Under the pieces are notes generated by a model, which was not told the origin of the DNA, ran no database searches, and saw nothing but the letters and a program-made list of their open reading frames with translations. A program made the translations under genes and the position numbers. DNA of 34,869 nucleotides, taken from NCBI GenBank assembly GCA_016235185.1, contig JACRLT010000043.1, forward strand, positions 1 through 34,869, written 5' to 3'. Position 1 is the first letter of the stretch. Every line of letters starts with the position of its first letter. Source of the stretch: Candidatus Omnitrophota bacterium. GTDB lineage: Bacteria; Omnitrophota; Gorgyraeia; Velamenicoccales; Velamenicoccaceae. Shown piece by piece: positions 22,271 to 29,952 of the stretch.

Positions 22271-23335
22271 ATGATTAGAAAGATTCTGATGTCGGGCAAC
22301 GAAGCCATGGGAGAGGCTGCCATAGCAGCCGGATGTAAATTTTACGCCGGCTATCCGATCACCCCGCAGAATGAGCTGACCGCATATATGGCTACGGAAC
22401 TGCCGCAGCGTGGAGGTATTTTTATCCAGTCGGAATCAGAGCTTGCGGCCATCAGCATGGTTTACGGCGCATCCGCTTCGGGCGTGCGTTCCATGACGAG
22501 TTCTTCATCCCCGGGAATAAGCTTAAAACAAGAGGGGCTTTCTTATATCGCCGGCGCCCAAGTACCTGCCGTAGTCATCAATGTCATGCGCGCAGGCCCG
22601 GGCCTAGGCAATATATGGCCGGCGCAGTCGGATTATTTTCAGGCTACGAAGGGAGGCGGCCACGGAGATTACCGCATGATCGTCCTGGCGCCGTCGAGCG
22701 TCCAGGAGTCATATGACTTAACAAGGCTCGGGTTTCACCTCGCCGACCGCTACCGTATCGCCTCAATGATCTTGTCCGACGGGCTTTTGGGCCAGATGAT
22801 GGAGGGGATAGAGACAGACGATGAAGCCCGGGCGCCTTTGAAGATAGACAAGCCTTGGGCATTGACCGGCGCTCAAGGCCGCCGCCCTAACATCGTACAG
22901 TCGCTATACATCAGGCGCGGCGATGTGGAAAAGCATAATATTGTCTTACAGAAGAAATACCGGCTCATCGCAAGTCGCGAGGTACGGTTTGAAGGAAAAT
23001 TTTTAGATGACGCCAAACTCGTTGTTGTAGCATACGGTTCCATGAGCCGCATTGCAGGCGCTGCGGTGGATGAATTAAGGAAACAGGGTAAAAAAATAGG
23101 TCTGTTTAGGCCCATTACACTTTGGCCGTTTCCTTCCAAGGAGCTGGAGAAAGTCTCAAAAAGGGTTAAAAAGTTCTTAGTCGTCGAGATGTCTTATGGC
23201 CAGATGGTAGAAGATGCCCGGCTTTCGGTTAAGTGCGGCGCGCAGGTAAGTTTTTACGGCCGCGGCGGAGGCGGCGTGCCTACAGAAAAGCAGATAGAGA
23301 GAGAAGTGCTAAAATTTCTAAACCCGAAGCACTAA
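22271..23335 (+). CDS. korA: 2-oxoacid:ferredoxin oxidoreductase alpha subunit (KorA/VorB-like)
   Basis: This subunit belongs to a CoA-acylating 2-oxoacid:ferredoxin oxidoreductase (2-oxoglutarate or branched-chain keto acid) that works reversibly in anaerobes. Its 354 residues include the pyrimidine-binding domain MSGNEAMGEAAIAAGCKFYAGYPITPQNEL, the QSESELAAISMVYGASASGVRSMTSSSSPG segment, and a C-terminal domain II with LVVVAYGSMSRIAGAA. The arrangement D-A-B-C with single domains matches KorABCD and VorABCD. The substrate cannot be decided from sequence by eye. It is flanked on both sides by inverted repeats. Confidence 0.87.
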   Translation: MIRKILMSGNEAMGEAAIAAGCKFYAGYPITPQNELTAYMATELPQRGGIFIQSESELAAISMVYGASASGVRSMTSSSSPGISLKQEGLSYIAGAQVPAVVINVMRAGPGLGNIWPAQSDYFQATKGGGHGDYRMIVLAPSSVQESYDLTRLGFHLADRYRIASMILSDGLLGQMMEGIETDDEARAPLKIDKPWALTGAQGRRPNIVQSLYIRRGDVEKHNIVLQKKYRLIASREVRFEGKFLDDAKLVVVAYGSMSRIAGAAVDELRKQGKKIGLFRPITLWPFPSKELEKVSKRVKKFLVVEMSYGQMVEDARLSVKCGAQVSFYGRGGGGVPTEKQIEREVLKFLNPKH

Positions 23336-23445
23336 TATCGAAATCCGAAACAATGATCAAATGTCAATATAAGTTTGGAATATTGAAACATTTGCATATT
23401 TTGATTTTTTTCGAGTTTCGGATTTAGGATTTCGAATTTAAGCCT
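23319..23445. repeat. CGAAATCCGAAAC-type inverted repeat between korA and korB
   Basis: The arms are ACCCGAAGCACTAATATCG, AAATCCGAAACAATG on the left and CGAGTTTCGGATTTAGG, ATTTCGAATTTAAGC on the right, with an AT-rich centre. The left arm overlaps the last codons of korA. It is the second copy of the element at 22122. Confidence 0.7.
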
Positions 23446-23453
23446 CAATAAAT

Positions 23454-24182
23454 ATGACTAAAAACTATAAACGGACTGAATCTTTATACGATGTAGCCAC
23501 GCACTATTGCGCGGGCTGCGGCCATGGCATCTTGCATCGCATTGTCGCAGAGGCCATTGATGAGCTGGGCGTGCGCGAAAAGACCATTGCTATCGCCCCT
23601 GTCGGCTGTGCCGTGATAGCGTATGATTATTGGCGGCTTGATTGCGCAGAGGCTGCGCACGGCCGCGCCCTGGCTGTGGCTACTGCTATCAAACGCGTGC
23701 AGCCAGACAAAGTCGTTTTTACCTATCAGGGCGACGGGGACCTTGCTGCAATTGGAACTGCAGAGACTATCCACGCTGCCAACCGCGGAGAAAATTTAAC
23801 AGTTATTTTTGTCAATAACGCTGTTTACGGCATGACCGGGGGCCAGATGGCGCCTACGACGTTATTATCCCAGAAGACCGCGACAACTCCGTTGGGCCGG
23901 GATGCAAAACTTGCCGGCTATCCGTTAAAGATCTCTGAAATGCTAGCCCTCTTAGACGGTGTTTATTCTGTTGAGCGCACTAGCGTAAGCAACCCCAAGG
24001 AAGTTTTTAATACCAAAAGGGCGATAAAGCAGGCTTTTGAGAACCAGATCCAAAATAAAGGGTTTTCCATGGTGGAAGTCCTTTCTATGTGCCCGACATA
24101 TTGGGACAAGACGCCTGTTGATGCGGCAAAGTGGATAGAAGATCATATGAGCCAGTATTTTAAATTAGGTAAACTTAAATGA
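23454..24182 (+). CDS. korB: 2-oxoacid:ferredoxin oxidoreductase beta subunit (ThDP-binding)
   Basis: This 242-residue subunit binds thiamine diphosphate. It shows [23 protein letters not shown] (residues 16-38), VGCAV, the GDGD motif [22 protein letters not shown] and the magnesium/ThDP segment [16 protein letters not shown]. It works with KorA, KorC and KorD. The stop overlaps the korC ATG by four bases, so translation is coupled. No separate SD is evident at its own start, which follows the inverted repeat. Confidence 0.92.
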   Translation: MTKNYKRTESLYDVATHYCAGCGHGILHRIVAEAIDELGVREKTIAIAPVGCAVIAYDYWRLDCAEAAHGRALAVATAIKRVQPDKVVFTYQGDGDLAAIGTAETIHAANRGENLTVIFVNNAVYGMTGGQMAPTTLLSQKTATTPLGRDAKLAGYPLKISEMLALLDGVYSVERTSVSNPKEVFNTKRAIKQAFENQIQNKGFSMVEVLSMCPTYWDKTPVDAAKWIEDHMSQYFKLGKLK

Positions 24183-24721
24183 CGGAAAAGATCATCTGCG
24201 CGGGGTACGGCGGCCAGGGCATTATGGCGATGGGAAAGATCTTGGCGCTTTCAGCCATGCATGAAGGCAAGTACGTCAGCTGGCTTCCGGCTTACGGCGC
24301 AGAAGTCCGCGGAGGCACGGCGCACTGCATGGTCGTCATATCCGATGACCAGATAGCCTCTCCTGACTTTGAGAAGGCCGATACAGTGATCATTATGAAC
24401 GGACCTTCTTTAAAAAAGTTCAAAAACTCGATACGCAGCAGAGGTTTGCTTTTGGTAAATTCATCTTTGGCGGATTGCAAGGCAACGTCGAGAAGGCTTG
24501 AAGTCATAAATGCGCCATTAACGGAGATGGCCTCAAAATTAGGCCTTGAAAAAGTTGCAAATACCGTGGCCATAGGAGTCTATCTGGCCAAGAAAAGAAT
24601 AATTTCTTTAAAGACCATGGAAAGGTCCATCGAAGAGGTGTTGGCGCACCGGCAGAAGCTCGTCGCCATCAATAAACGTGCGCTGGAAGAAGGGTTTTTC
24701 TGGGCGCAGAAAAATAAATGA
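24179..24721 (+). CDS. korC: 2-oxoacid:ferredoxin oxidoreductase gamma subunit
   Basis: This 180-residue subunit of the pyruvate/ketoisovalerate oxidoreductase gamma family opens with [20 protein letters not shown] and carries [22 protein letters not shown], the signature of this domain, which binds CoA and organises the complex. It completes the korDABC set and overlaps korB by four bases. Confidence 0.92.
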   Translation: MTEKIICAGYGGQGIMAMGKILALSAMHEGKYVSWLPAYGAEVRGGTAHCMVVISDDQIASPDFEKADTVIIMNGPSLKKFKNSIRSRGLLLVNSSLADCKATSRRLEVINAPLTEMASKLGLEKVANTVAIGVYLAKKRIISLKTMERSIEEVLAHRQKLVAINKRALEEGFFWAQKNK

Positions 24722-24747
24722 TCATCAATCCAGATCCAGAAGATTCA

Positions 24748-24783
24748 GGAAACTGTTTCCGATCTGTTCGGGAAACTGTTTCC
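24748..24783. repeat. Duplicated palindrome GGAAACTGTTTCC before gltX
   Basis: Two exact 13-base palindromes (24748-24760 and 24771-24783) are spaced by 23 bases, about two helical turns, within the 88-base gap. The surrounding TCAGGAAACTG and TTCGGGAAACTG units suggest another short-unit repeat element, though a dimeric repressor site is possible. Confidence 0.55.
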
Positions 24784-24809
24784 AGTTTATTCGGGACAGT
24801 GGGAGAGTT

Positions 24810-26108
24810 ATGATGCGAGTTCGGTTTGCTCCAAGCCCGACGGGGTATCTGCATATCGGGGGCGCCAGGACGTGCCTGTTCAACTGGCTTTACGCGCGCG
24901 CGCAGGGCGGGCAATTTGTCCTAAGGATCGAAGACACGGATCAGGCGCGCTCCAAAAAAGAATATTTAGACGAGATATTAGACAGCCTTAAGTGGCTGGG
25001 TTTGAACTGGGATGAGCTGCATTTTCAGAGCCAGCGCTTTGATGTGTATCGCAAATACGCCAAAAAGCTCATCGATGAAGGCAAGGCGTATTTGGCCGAA
25101 GACGGCTCCGGGGCGATCATCGCAAAGATGCCACAGAAAATGGTCCAGATAGACGACTTGATACACGGCCCCATCAAGTTCGATACAGGCCTTATAAAGG
25201 ACCAGGTGTTGATAAAATCCGACCAGTCCCCGACGTATAACTTCGCCTGCGTTATTGACGACGCAGAGATGAATATCACGCACATCATCCGAGGAGACGA
25301 CCATATCTCCAATACGCCCAAGCAGATCATCATTTACGAAGCCCTTGGGTTTGGTTTGCCGAAATTTGCCCATATACCTATGATCTTAGGGGCGGGCGGA
25401 GGCCGCATGTCAAAGCGCGCAGGCGCGACCGCCGTCACAGAATACAGGCGCATGGGGTTTTTGGCCGAGGCCCTGGTGAATTACCTTATGCTTTTAGGCT
25501 GGTCTCCGGGCAATAACCAGGAGATAATCTCTTTGTCTGATGCCGTCAAAAAATTCGACATCGCAGGCGCCAATAAGACAGCGGCAACATTCGATATGAA
25601 TAAGCTCTTATGGCTTAATTCGCAATATATCAAAAGCCGTGAGCCAGAAGAACTAGCTGCGCTTGCTGCGCCGTTTTTGTCGGAAAAAGGTTTTGTAGAT
25701 GCGAATAATTTTGATAGTAATTCTATCCCGAGTATACTAAAATTATACTGTGAGCGCGCAACCACGCTGGTTGAGCTCGCCGATGCGTTAAAACCTTTTT
25801 TTGTAGAAGAGGTCAAGATCGACGAAGCTGTACGCGAAAAGTTCTTTGCGCAGGACATGACAAAGGAGTTTTCCGTATTAAAGGAAAAGTTCGCGGCCTT
25901 GTCCGATTTTAGCGCAAGGCCCATCGAAGAGGCGTTCAGGTCAGCCGTAACAGAGTTAGGCGTCACTACAAAATATCTCATCCACCCGTTGCGCGTGGCT
26001 TTAAGCGGCAAGACCGTGGGGCCGGGCATGTTCGAGTTCATAGAGGCGCTCGGCCAGCAGAGGACCTTGCGCAGGATAGACAGTATAGTCAGATCATTTA
26101 AAAAGTAG
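24810..26108 (+). CDS. gltX: Glutamyl-tRNA synthetase
   Basis: This class I synthetase charges tRNA-Glu, and in bacteria using GatCAB also tRNA-Gln. It has 432 residues. The HIGH-type motif is in RFAPSPTGYLHIGGART (start), IEDTDQARS follows, and the KMSKS motif is RMSKRAGA. A helical anticodon-binding region ends the protein. It is shorter than E. coli GluRS (471). ATG 24810 or the adjacent ATG 24813, which sits five bases after GGGAGAG, is the start; upstream in-frame codons only translate the repeat. A tRNA-Gln gene lies 300 bases downstream, but whether this enzyme is non-discriminating cannot be told by eye. Confidence 0.95.
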   Translation: MMRVRFAPSPTGYLHIGGARTCLFNWLYARAQGGQFVLRIEDTDQARSKKEYLDEILDSLKWLGLNWDELHFQSQRFDVYRKYAKKLIDEGKAYLAEDGSGAIIAKMPQKMVQIDDLIHGPIKFDTGLIKDQVLIKSDQSPTYNFACVIDDAEMNITHIIRGDDHISNTPKQIIIYEALGFGLPKFAHIPMILGAGGGRMSKRAGATAVTEYRRMGFLAEALVNYLMLLGWSPGNNQEIISLSDAVKKFDIAGANKTAATFDMNKLLWLNSQYIKSREPEELAALAAPFLSEKGFVDANNFDSNSIPSILKLYCERATTLVELADALKPFFVEEVKIDEAVREKFFAQDMTKEFSVLKEKFAALSDFSARPIEEAFRSAVTELGVTTKYLIHPLRVALSGKTVGPGMFEFIEALGQQRTLRRIDSIVRSFKK

Positions 26109-26113
26109 AGTCT

Positions 26114-26260
26114 ATGAAAATACCGTCTTTTAGATCAGCCGTTATCGCCGTTTTGGCCTGCGTCTTTGCCTGTGCCATGCTTTTAGGTTGTGAAACCGTC
26201 AAAGGCATGGGCAGGGATATCAAGAGTGCCGACCAGTGGTTAAAAGACAATTTGTGGTAA
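26114..26260 (+). CDS. Entericidin-like small lipoprotein
   Basis: This 48-residue protein starts MKIPSFRSAVIAVLACVF and has a lipobox ending LLGC (cysteine at residue 26), so it should be lipid-anchored. The mature part ETVKGMGRDIKSADQWLKDN matches the short entericidin A/B pattern (G-C-x-T-V-x-G-x-G-x-D-I). Entericidins are small membrane lipoproteins described as toxin/antidote pairs in enterobacteria, but many bacteria carry one copy of unknown role. It lies five bases after gltX. Confidence 0.78.
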   Translation: MKIPSFRSAVIAVLACVFACAMLLGCETVKGMGRDIKSADQWLKDNLW

Positions 26261-26311
26261 GGCGCATCGCCTGTTTCGTCGCGCCGTCTACATGAAAAGT
26301 TGTCCGCGTTT

Positions 26312-28153
26312 TTATCCTATTTCCCTCAAGGGAGAATTGCCCTGGCTTCGGCGCAGGATGTTATCGCGCCTCGGCACGGGCAAAATGTAAGGATGTATCC
26401 TGCATAAAAGGCATTTTGCCCTGTCGTCTAATCGGTAGGACATCAGATTCTGGATCTGAGTATCTTGGTTCGAGTCCAAGCGGGGCAGCCAACTTGGACG
26501 TTCATTCGCACCCAGAGCGAGTGATGTAGTGACCCCGCAGGTTTTTTGCGGGGTCTTTGCATTTTTAGGGGCATTATCGGCGTCTTTGTGGATTACCTCG
26601 GGTAAACTGCAGATTATCTCTTCAAAAGGTTTGCCTACGTACATCTTTAGCTCGACCCGGTCATCATAGATGGTTATCGACTTGATTAGGGCCTGCAATA
26701 GGGCTTTTTGGGCTTCAGGCGGGGCTTGGTCGAGATATTTCATGGCAAAGCGTATGTTTGAGTGCAGGAATTCGGCTGAATGGGCGGAGAGCTGGGCGAC
26801 CTGCTTTTGGGCTTCAAGCTTCGATAGTTTCTCTTGGAGTGTCAATATCTCGGTATCCAGCGTGTCCATCTTGGTTTTATAAACAGGGCCTTTTGATACG
26901 GTGCCTTCCATCGCAAGGGTGAGCAGTTTTTCCGATGCTTCTCTTGCGATTTTTAATTTCTCCTCGATGTCTTTGACTTCTTTTTCGATTTTGTCTAGCT
27001 TATGCCGGGCATCTAGGATTGCATCGCCTATGGCGGTGACAAGAATTTCCTGATCATTGGATGCCTGTTTGAAGAAGTCGATTACGGCATTATCGAATCC
27101 GATTGCCGATAGTTTTATACCGTCACAGCCCATCTGCTGGTGACTGCGGCTACAGAGATAGTAGTGGAATTTCTTCCGGCCCCGGCCGTAGACGAAATAC
27201 GTGATGTAGTAACTGCCGCATTTACCGCACCGCACTAATCCGTTTAGGAGATGGGTATATTCTCTGGGCTGTTTGGTGAACTTATGCCCGGGTAGCCTGC
27301 CTTTGATCAGCATATTTGCCCTTTCCCATAGGGCATCGTCCACGAGAGGTTCGTGGTTGCCTCTATGCATTTCACCGGCATAGCGCATGATGCCTTTGTA
27401 AAATGTATTTTTAAGAATTGCCGCAATACTTTGCTTTCTCCACATCCCGCCGTTCGGAGTAGGGAGTTCCATCCGCATCAATTCAGTTCCGATATCAGTC
27501 AAGGATCTATTATCCGAAGCCATCTTCCAGATTGTTTTTAGCTTCGGGCCTATGTCCTCATTGATGATGATTTTGTGAGGCTGGCGTCCGTTCGGCAGAG
27601 GCGCGCCGTCATCGATGAGTTTGTATCCGAAGGGGAGCGCGCCGCCTACCCATCTACCTTGGCGCACCCGGGCAACGCATGAGGCTTTTACGCGTTCGCC
27701 GGTCAGCTCGCGTTCGAAGGCCGACAACAATCCAAGGATTCCTATAACGACTCTTCCGATAGCTGTTGAGCTGTCGAGGTTTTCTCTTACCGAAATAAAA
27801 TCTATCTCTTTATCGCGGAATAAATCGATGAGCATGTAAAGGTCGCGCGGGTTGCGTGTGAGGCGGTCTAACCGGAAAAAGATGACTCCGTCGAATGATT
27901 TTTTCTCGTGGATATCTCTGAGTATTGATTGTATTCCGGGCCTGTTTAAATCTTTGCCGGAATATCCGTCATCGTTGACGATGCCGCGTTTGCCGAATTC
28001 AGCCATTTCGTAACCGAAGGCATCGATCATGTTTTTGCAATGGTGGGCCTGCGCGTCAAGGGTCGTAAAATCGCCCTGCGCCTGATCATCGGTAGAACAG
28101 CGCGTGTAGATTATATAGCGTTTCTTTTTATTCGGTTTGGTGTTGAGAATCAA
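26312..28153 (-). CDS. Large serine recombinase (integrase) with tRNA-derived C-terminus
   Basis: This 613-residue protein catalyses site-specific integration. The resolvase domain has the nucleophile in YTRCSTDDQ (about residues 15-23), then FDGVIFFRLDRLTRNPRDLY and GLLSAFERELTGERVK. A recombinase domain follows with GGALPFGYKL, a zinc ribbon (LVRCGKCGSYYITYF, CSRSHQQMGC, about 311-350) and a long coiled coil (about 385-455). The last 85 or so residues, including RLDSNQDTQIQNLMSYRLDD, are an antisense reading of tRNA-Gln and host flank, not family sequence; the native end is probably near residue 525. The start is TTG with GGAGGG six bases upstream (28160-28165). Confidence 0.88.
   Translation of the reverse strand: MILNTKPNKKKRYIIYTRCSTDDQAQGDFTTLDAQAHHCKNMIDAFGYEMAEFGKRGIVNDDGYSGKDLNRPGIQSILRDIHEKKSFDGVIFFRLDRLTRNPRDLYMLIDLFRDKEIDFISVRENLDSSTAIGRVVIGILGLLSAFERELTGERVKASCVARVRQGRWVGGALPFGYKLIDDGAPLPNGRQPHKIIINEDIGPKLKTIWKMASDNRSLTDIGTELMRMELPTPNGGMWRKQSIAAILKNTFYKGIMRYAGEMHRGNHEPLVDDALWERANMLIKGRLPGHKFTKQPREYTHLLNGLVRCGKCGSYYITYFVYGRGRKKFHYYLCSRSHQQMGCDGIKLSAIGFDNAVIDFFKQASNDQEILVTAIGDAILDARHKLDKIEKEVKDIEEKLKIAREASEKLLTLAMEGTVSKGPVYKTKMDTLDTEILTLQEKLSKLEAQKQVAQLSAHSAEFLHSNIRFAMKYLDQAPPEAQKALLQALIKSITIYDDRVELKMYVGKPFEEIICSLPEVIHKDADNAPKNAKTPQKTCGVTTSLALGANERPSWLPRLDSNQDTQIQNLMSYRLDDRAKCLLCRIHPYILPVPRRDNILRRSQGNSPLREIG
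26417..26491 (+). tRNA. tRNA-Gln (anticodon CTG), probable attachment site
   Basis: The acceptor stem TGCCCTG (26417-26423) pairs with CGGGGCA (26481-26487), G26488 is the discriminator and CCA (26489-26491) is encoded. The anticodon stem TCAGA/TCTGA encloses TTCTGGA, giving CTG. The T arm TTGGTTCGAGTCCAA is standard. The recombinase gene on the opposite strand runs straight through it, so the tRNA 3' half is the likely integration site of the following element. Confidence 0.95.
26531..26566 (+). terminator. Intrinsic terminator after tRNA-Gln
   Basis: GACCCCGC (26531-26538) pairs with GCGGGGTC (26548-26555) over a loop containing six T residues, followed by a T-rich tail (TTTGCATTTTT). It ends the + strand tRNA transcript and lies inside the 3' part of the minus-strand recombinase frame. 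Confidence 0.75.
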
Positions 28154-28477
28154 GCCGATCCCTCCGGTGTCGTCTGATCGACGATCTTTTCTTTCGTTGT
28201 CCTTCCAGCGTCTTTATTTCTATTAAAAATATTTTTTCTTTCATGGCTCGCGGCCGCAATTCGTTTTTTCTTTGGGACCCCAACCCTATAATGGAAAGCA
28301 TTACAAGTCAAGCTATATCAAGAGGTTAAAACCCGCATTGATACGGCGGGGTAAATTAGGCCTCCCGCTATTCCTATACAGGAATTGTTATAGAACTGGC
28401 GTTGTTTTTTCATTGCAAAAAAATTCTCCCGCCAGTTTTACGAAAACTCCTGTATGGGTCTAGTGGAGGCAAAAAAA
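28154..28477. promoter_or_regulatory. Divergent control region between recombinase and early genes
   Basis: I see no convincing gene in this 324-base gap. It contains a 16-base palindrome ATTCCT-ATAC-AGGAAT (28370-28385) and a wide inverted repeat AACTGGCG (28394-28401)/CGCCAGTT (28430-28437) around AT-rich sequence. A TATAAT lies near 28290 without a good -35. This is the expected place for a phage repressor operator and the promoters for both directions. Confidence 0.4.
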
Positions 28478-28702
28478 ATGGGCAGGAGGCACTTAAATCA
28501 TTTCAAAAGAAAATTCGGCAACCGAAAATTCGTAGTCGTTTATCCGGAGAAGCCTCTCGAAGGATCAGAGCGGCGTCTTCAAAACGAAAAAATCGCACAG
28601 GCTTTCGTTTCCGTCATGGCTGGCATTCTTAAAAGGGAGCCTACTGCCAATGAAATATCCGGCAAAGAAGATATTTCGAAAACACGGGAAATTCAAGCAT
28701 GA
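28478..28702 (+). CDS. Small basic phage protein of unknown function
   Basis: This 74-residue protein has a very basic N-terminus (MGRRHLNHFKRKFGNRKFVVV) and a helical middle (NEKIAQAFVSVMAGILKREP). The ATG at 28478 follows GGAGG (28465-28469) by eight bases, and the upstream ATG at 28454 has no SD. It is the first + strand gene of the integrated element. The stop overlaps the ATG of a 16-codon frame (ATGA). I recognise no family. Confidence 0.65.
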   Translation: MGRRHLNHFKRKFGNRKFVVVYPEKPLEGSERRLQNEKIAQAFVSVMAGILKREPTANEISGKEDISKTREIQA

Positions 28703-28749
28703 GGCGCCAAGGATTAAAAACATGGTTGCACTCGAGACACTTAATATAA
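28699..28749 (+). other. 16-codon frame ending at an in-frame stop before the sigma-like gene
   Basis: ATG 28699 overlaps the upstream stop (ATGA) and reads MRRQGLKTWLHSRHLI to a TAA at 28747. The frame immediately beyond is open and runs into the sigma-like protein. The TAA and an SD-like AAGGGGG sit in the loop of a perfect hairpin CGAGACAC (28733-28740)/GTGTCTCG (28754-28761). It may be a leader peptide, or the true start of the sigma-like gene interrupted by an ochre codon. Confidence 0.45.
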
Positions 28750-28818
28750 GGGGGTGTCTCGATCAGCCAAAATTACAAAGGACTTTTTCAAGAATGGGAG
28801 ATAACCGTTACACGATGT

Positions 28819-29331
28819 TTGATCAGGGAATTTCAAGGCAACTGGAAGATTCTTGCGCGCGAAGATTCCGAGGATCTGATGCAGGAATGTTTAACGCATT
28901 GGTTCTTTGCCAAGGATCAGTTCGATCCGGCGCGGGAGGTCACCGTCAAAACGTTTATGAAGCGCGTGGTTAAAAACAAACTCTTTAACATTCTTGAAGA
29001 GAAGACGGCGAAGAAAAGGCAGGTCGATTTGAAGAGCGTTTCATTGAATCAGCTTTTGGAAGACGGAGAAGGCGCGGCAGAGAAGTTTATCGGCGTAGAA
29101 AGCGATACCGTGAAAATGATCGGCAATGCTGAACTGCCGGTTGCGTTATCGAAAGCGTTCGGTCGTTTATCTTTTCGGCAAAAAGAATTATGCAGGCTCT
29201 TGGGCGAGGAAGGATTGAGCGTGTCGGAGGCGAGCAAACGCTTGAGTATTCCGCGCAGGACGCTGAGGGATGAAATTCAAAGGATCAGGGAAGTTTTCCG
29301 CAAGGAAGGGCTCGAAGATTACCTGAAGTGA
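28819..29331 (+). CDS. Sigma-70-like phage protein (regions 2 and 4)
   Basis: This product of at least 170 residues has an N-terminal part like sigma region 2 (LIREFQGNWKILAREDSEDLMQECLTHWFFAKDQFDP) and a C-terminal helix-turn-helix like region 4 (LSFRQKELCRLLGEEGLSVSEASKRLSIPRRTLRDEIQRIRE). It may direct late phage transcription. The frame stays open upstream to 28750, and residues such as NYKGLFQEWEITVTRC look like the beginning of the same fold. TTG 28819 is only the first canonical start and has no SD; an ATC at 28762, seven bases after AAGGGGG, is a serious alternative. Confidence 0.65.
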   Translation: MIREFQGNWKILAREDSEDLMQECLTHWFFAKDQFDPAREVTVKTFMKRVVKNKLFNILEEKTAKKRQVDLKSVSLNQLLEDGEGAAEKFIGVESDTVKMIGNAELPVALSKAFGRLSFRQKELCRLLGEEGLSVSEASKRLSIPRRTLRDEIQRIREVFRKEGLEDYLK

Positions 29332-29352
29332 GCAAACGTAAGGAGGGAGAAC

Positions 29353-29631
29353 ATGGGAGAGGTAGGCAGATTTAGTTTCAAAAAAGATGTGCCGGGAGAA
29401 TTGATTGAGAACAGGCTTGCGCTTGCGATTCTTGCGGCCGAGGGCATTCACGGCGAAGAAAAGGTCAGCGTTAAGGATATCGGCTATATCGAGGCAGGCA
29501 ACCGGGCAGTCGTCGATGTTTCCTGCGAGGTTGGCGAGCATGTGGCGCAGATATTCATGCGTTTTATGACCAAGGAAATCGGGCGCAAAAAGTTTATCTA
29601 TGAACGCGTGCCCAAGGAGGACGGCAGATGA
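29353..29631 (+). CDS. Phage protein of unknown function
   Basis: This 92-residue soluble protein has alternating strand and helix character (GEVGRFSFKKDVPGEL, RLALAILAAEGIHGEEKV, AVVDVSCEVGEHVAQIFMRF). The ATG follows GGAGGGAGA closely. The stop overlaps the next gene by four bases. I recognise no family or catalytic motif. Confidence 0.65.
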   Translation: MGEVGRFSFKKDVPGELIENRLALAILAAEGIHGEEKVSVKDIGYIEAGNRAVVDVSCEVGEHVAQIFMRFMTKEIGRKKFIYERVPKEDGR

Positions 29632-29945
29632 GAATCAATAAAGGCTGGAAAGAAATCTATAAAAACCTGAGCTGGTATAACCGCCGGAAATTTATCGAAG
29701 CGAACCGTCCGTTCGGCAAGGACCCTAAAGAATTTAAAGAGTTGATGATGTGGTTTCTGGCGGGCCTGTCCATTATTGGGGTTGTGTTGAATGTGCATAA
29801 AGACCCGAACGGTTTTCTTTTGTGGATATTTACCAATGCCTGCTGGGCAGTAATCGATTTCAGGAAGCGGCTATATGCGCAGTCGTTTTTATTCGTTGTG
29901 TATTTCTTTTTAGCGTTGTGGGGCTGGATCAGCTGGGTGAGATGA
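29628..29945 (+). CDS. Small phage membrane protein, PnuC/PQ-loop-like
   Basis: This 105-residue protein has a soluble basic N-terminus of about 40 residues and then three hydrophobic segments (about 42-57, 64-78, 84-103). The pattern NGFLLWIFTNACWAVIDFRKRLYAQSFLF with terminal GWISW resembles the helix pair at the end of PnuC/PQ-loop transporters, but it is only a fragment of such a fold. A role as a holin or in nucleoside uptake is speculative. It overlaps the upstream gene by four bases. Confidence 0.6.
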   Translation: MRINKGWKEIYKNLSWYNRRKFIEANRPFGKDPKEFKELMMWFLAGLSIIGVVLNVHKDPNGFLLWIFTNACWAVIDFRKRLYAQSFLFVVYFFLALWGWISWVR

Positions 29946-29952
29946 GAATGTT

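Noticed and set aside
24748-24783. T-box or other riboswitch before gltX
   Set aside because: No T-box sequence (TGGNACCGCG-like) or specifier stem was found; only the duplicated palindrome is visible.
24678-24809. Longer N-terminus for gltX
   Set aside because: It overlaps korC and the GGAAACTG repeat; GluRS proteins begin right at RVRFAPSPTG.
28272-28463. 63-codon open frame upstream of the first phage gene
   Set aside because: It spans the operator-like palindromes and has no SD; it is likely a chance frame.
28650-28973. 107-codon open frame overlapping the sigma-like gene
   Set aside because: It lies in another frame over the start of the sigma-like protein, has no SD, and its product is low in recognisable structure; the sigma frame carries the motifs.
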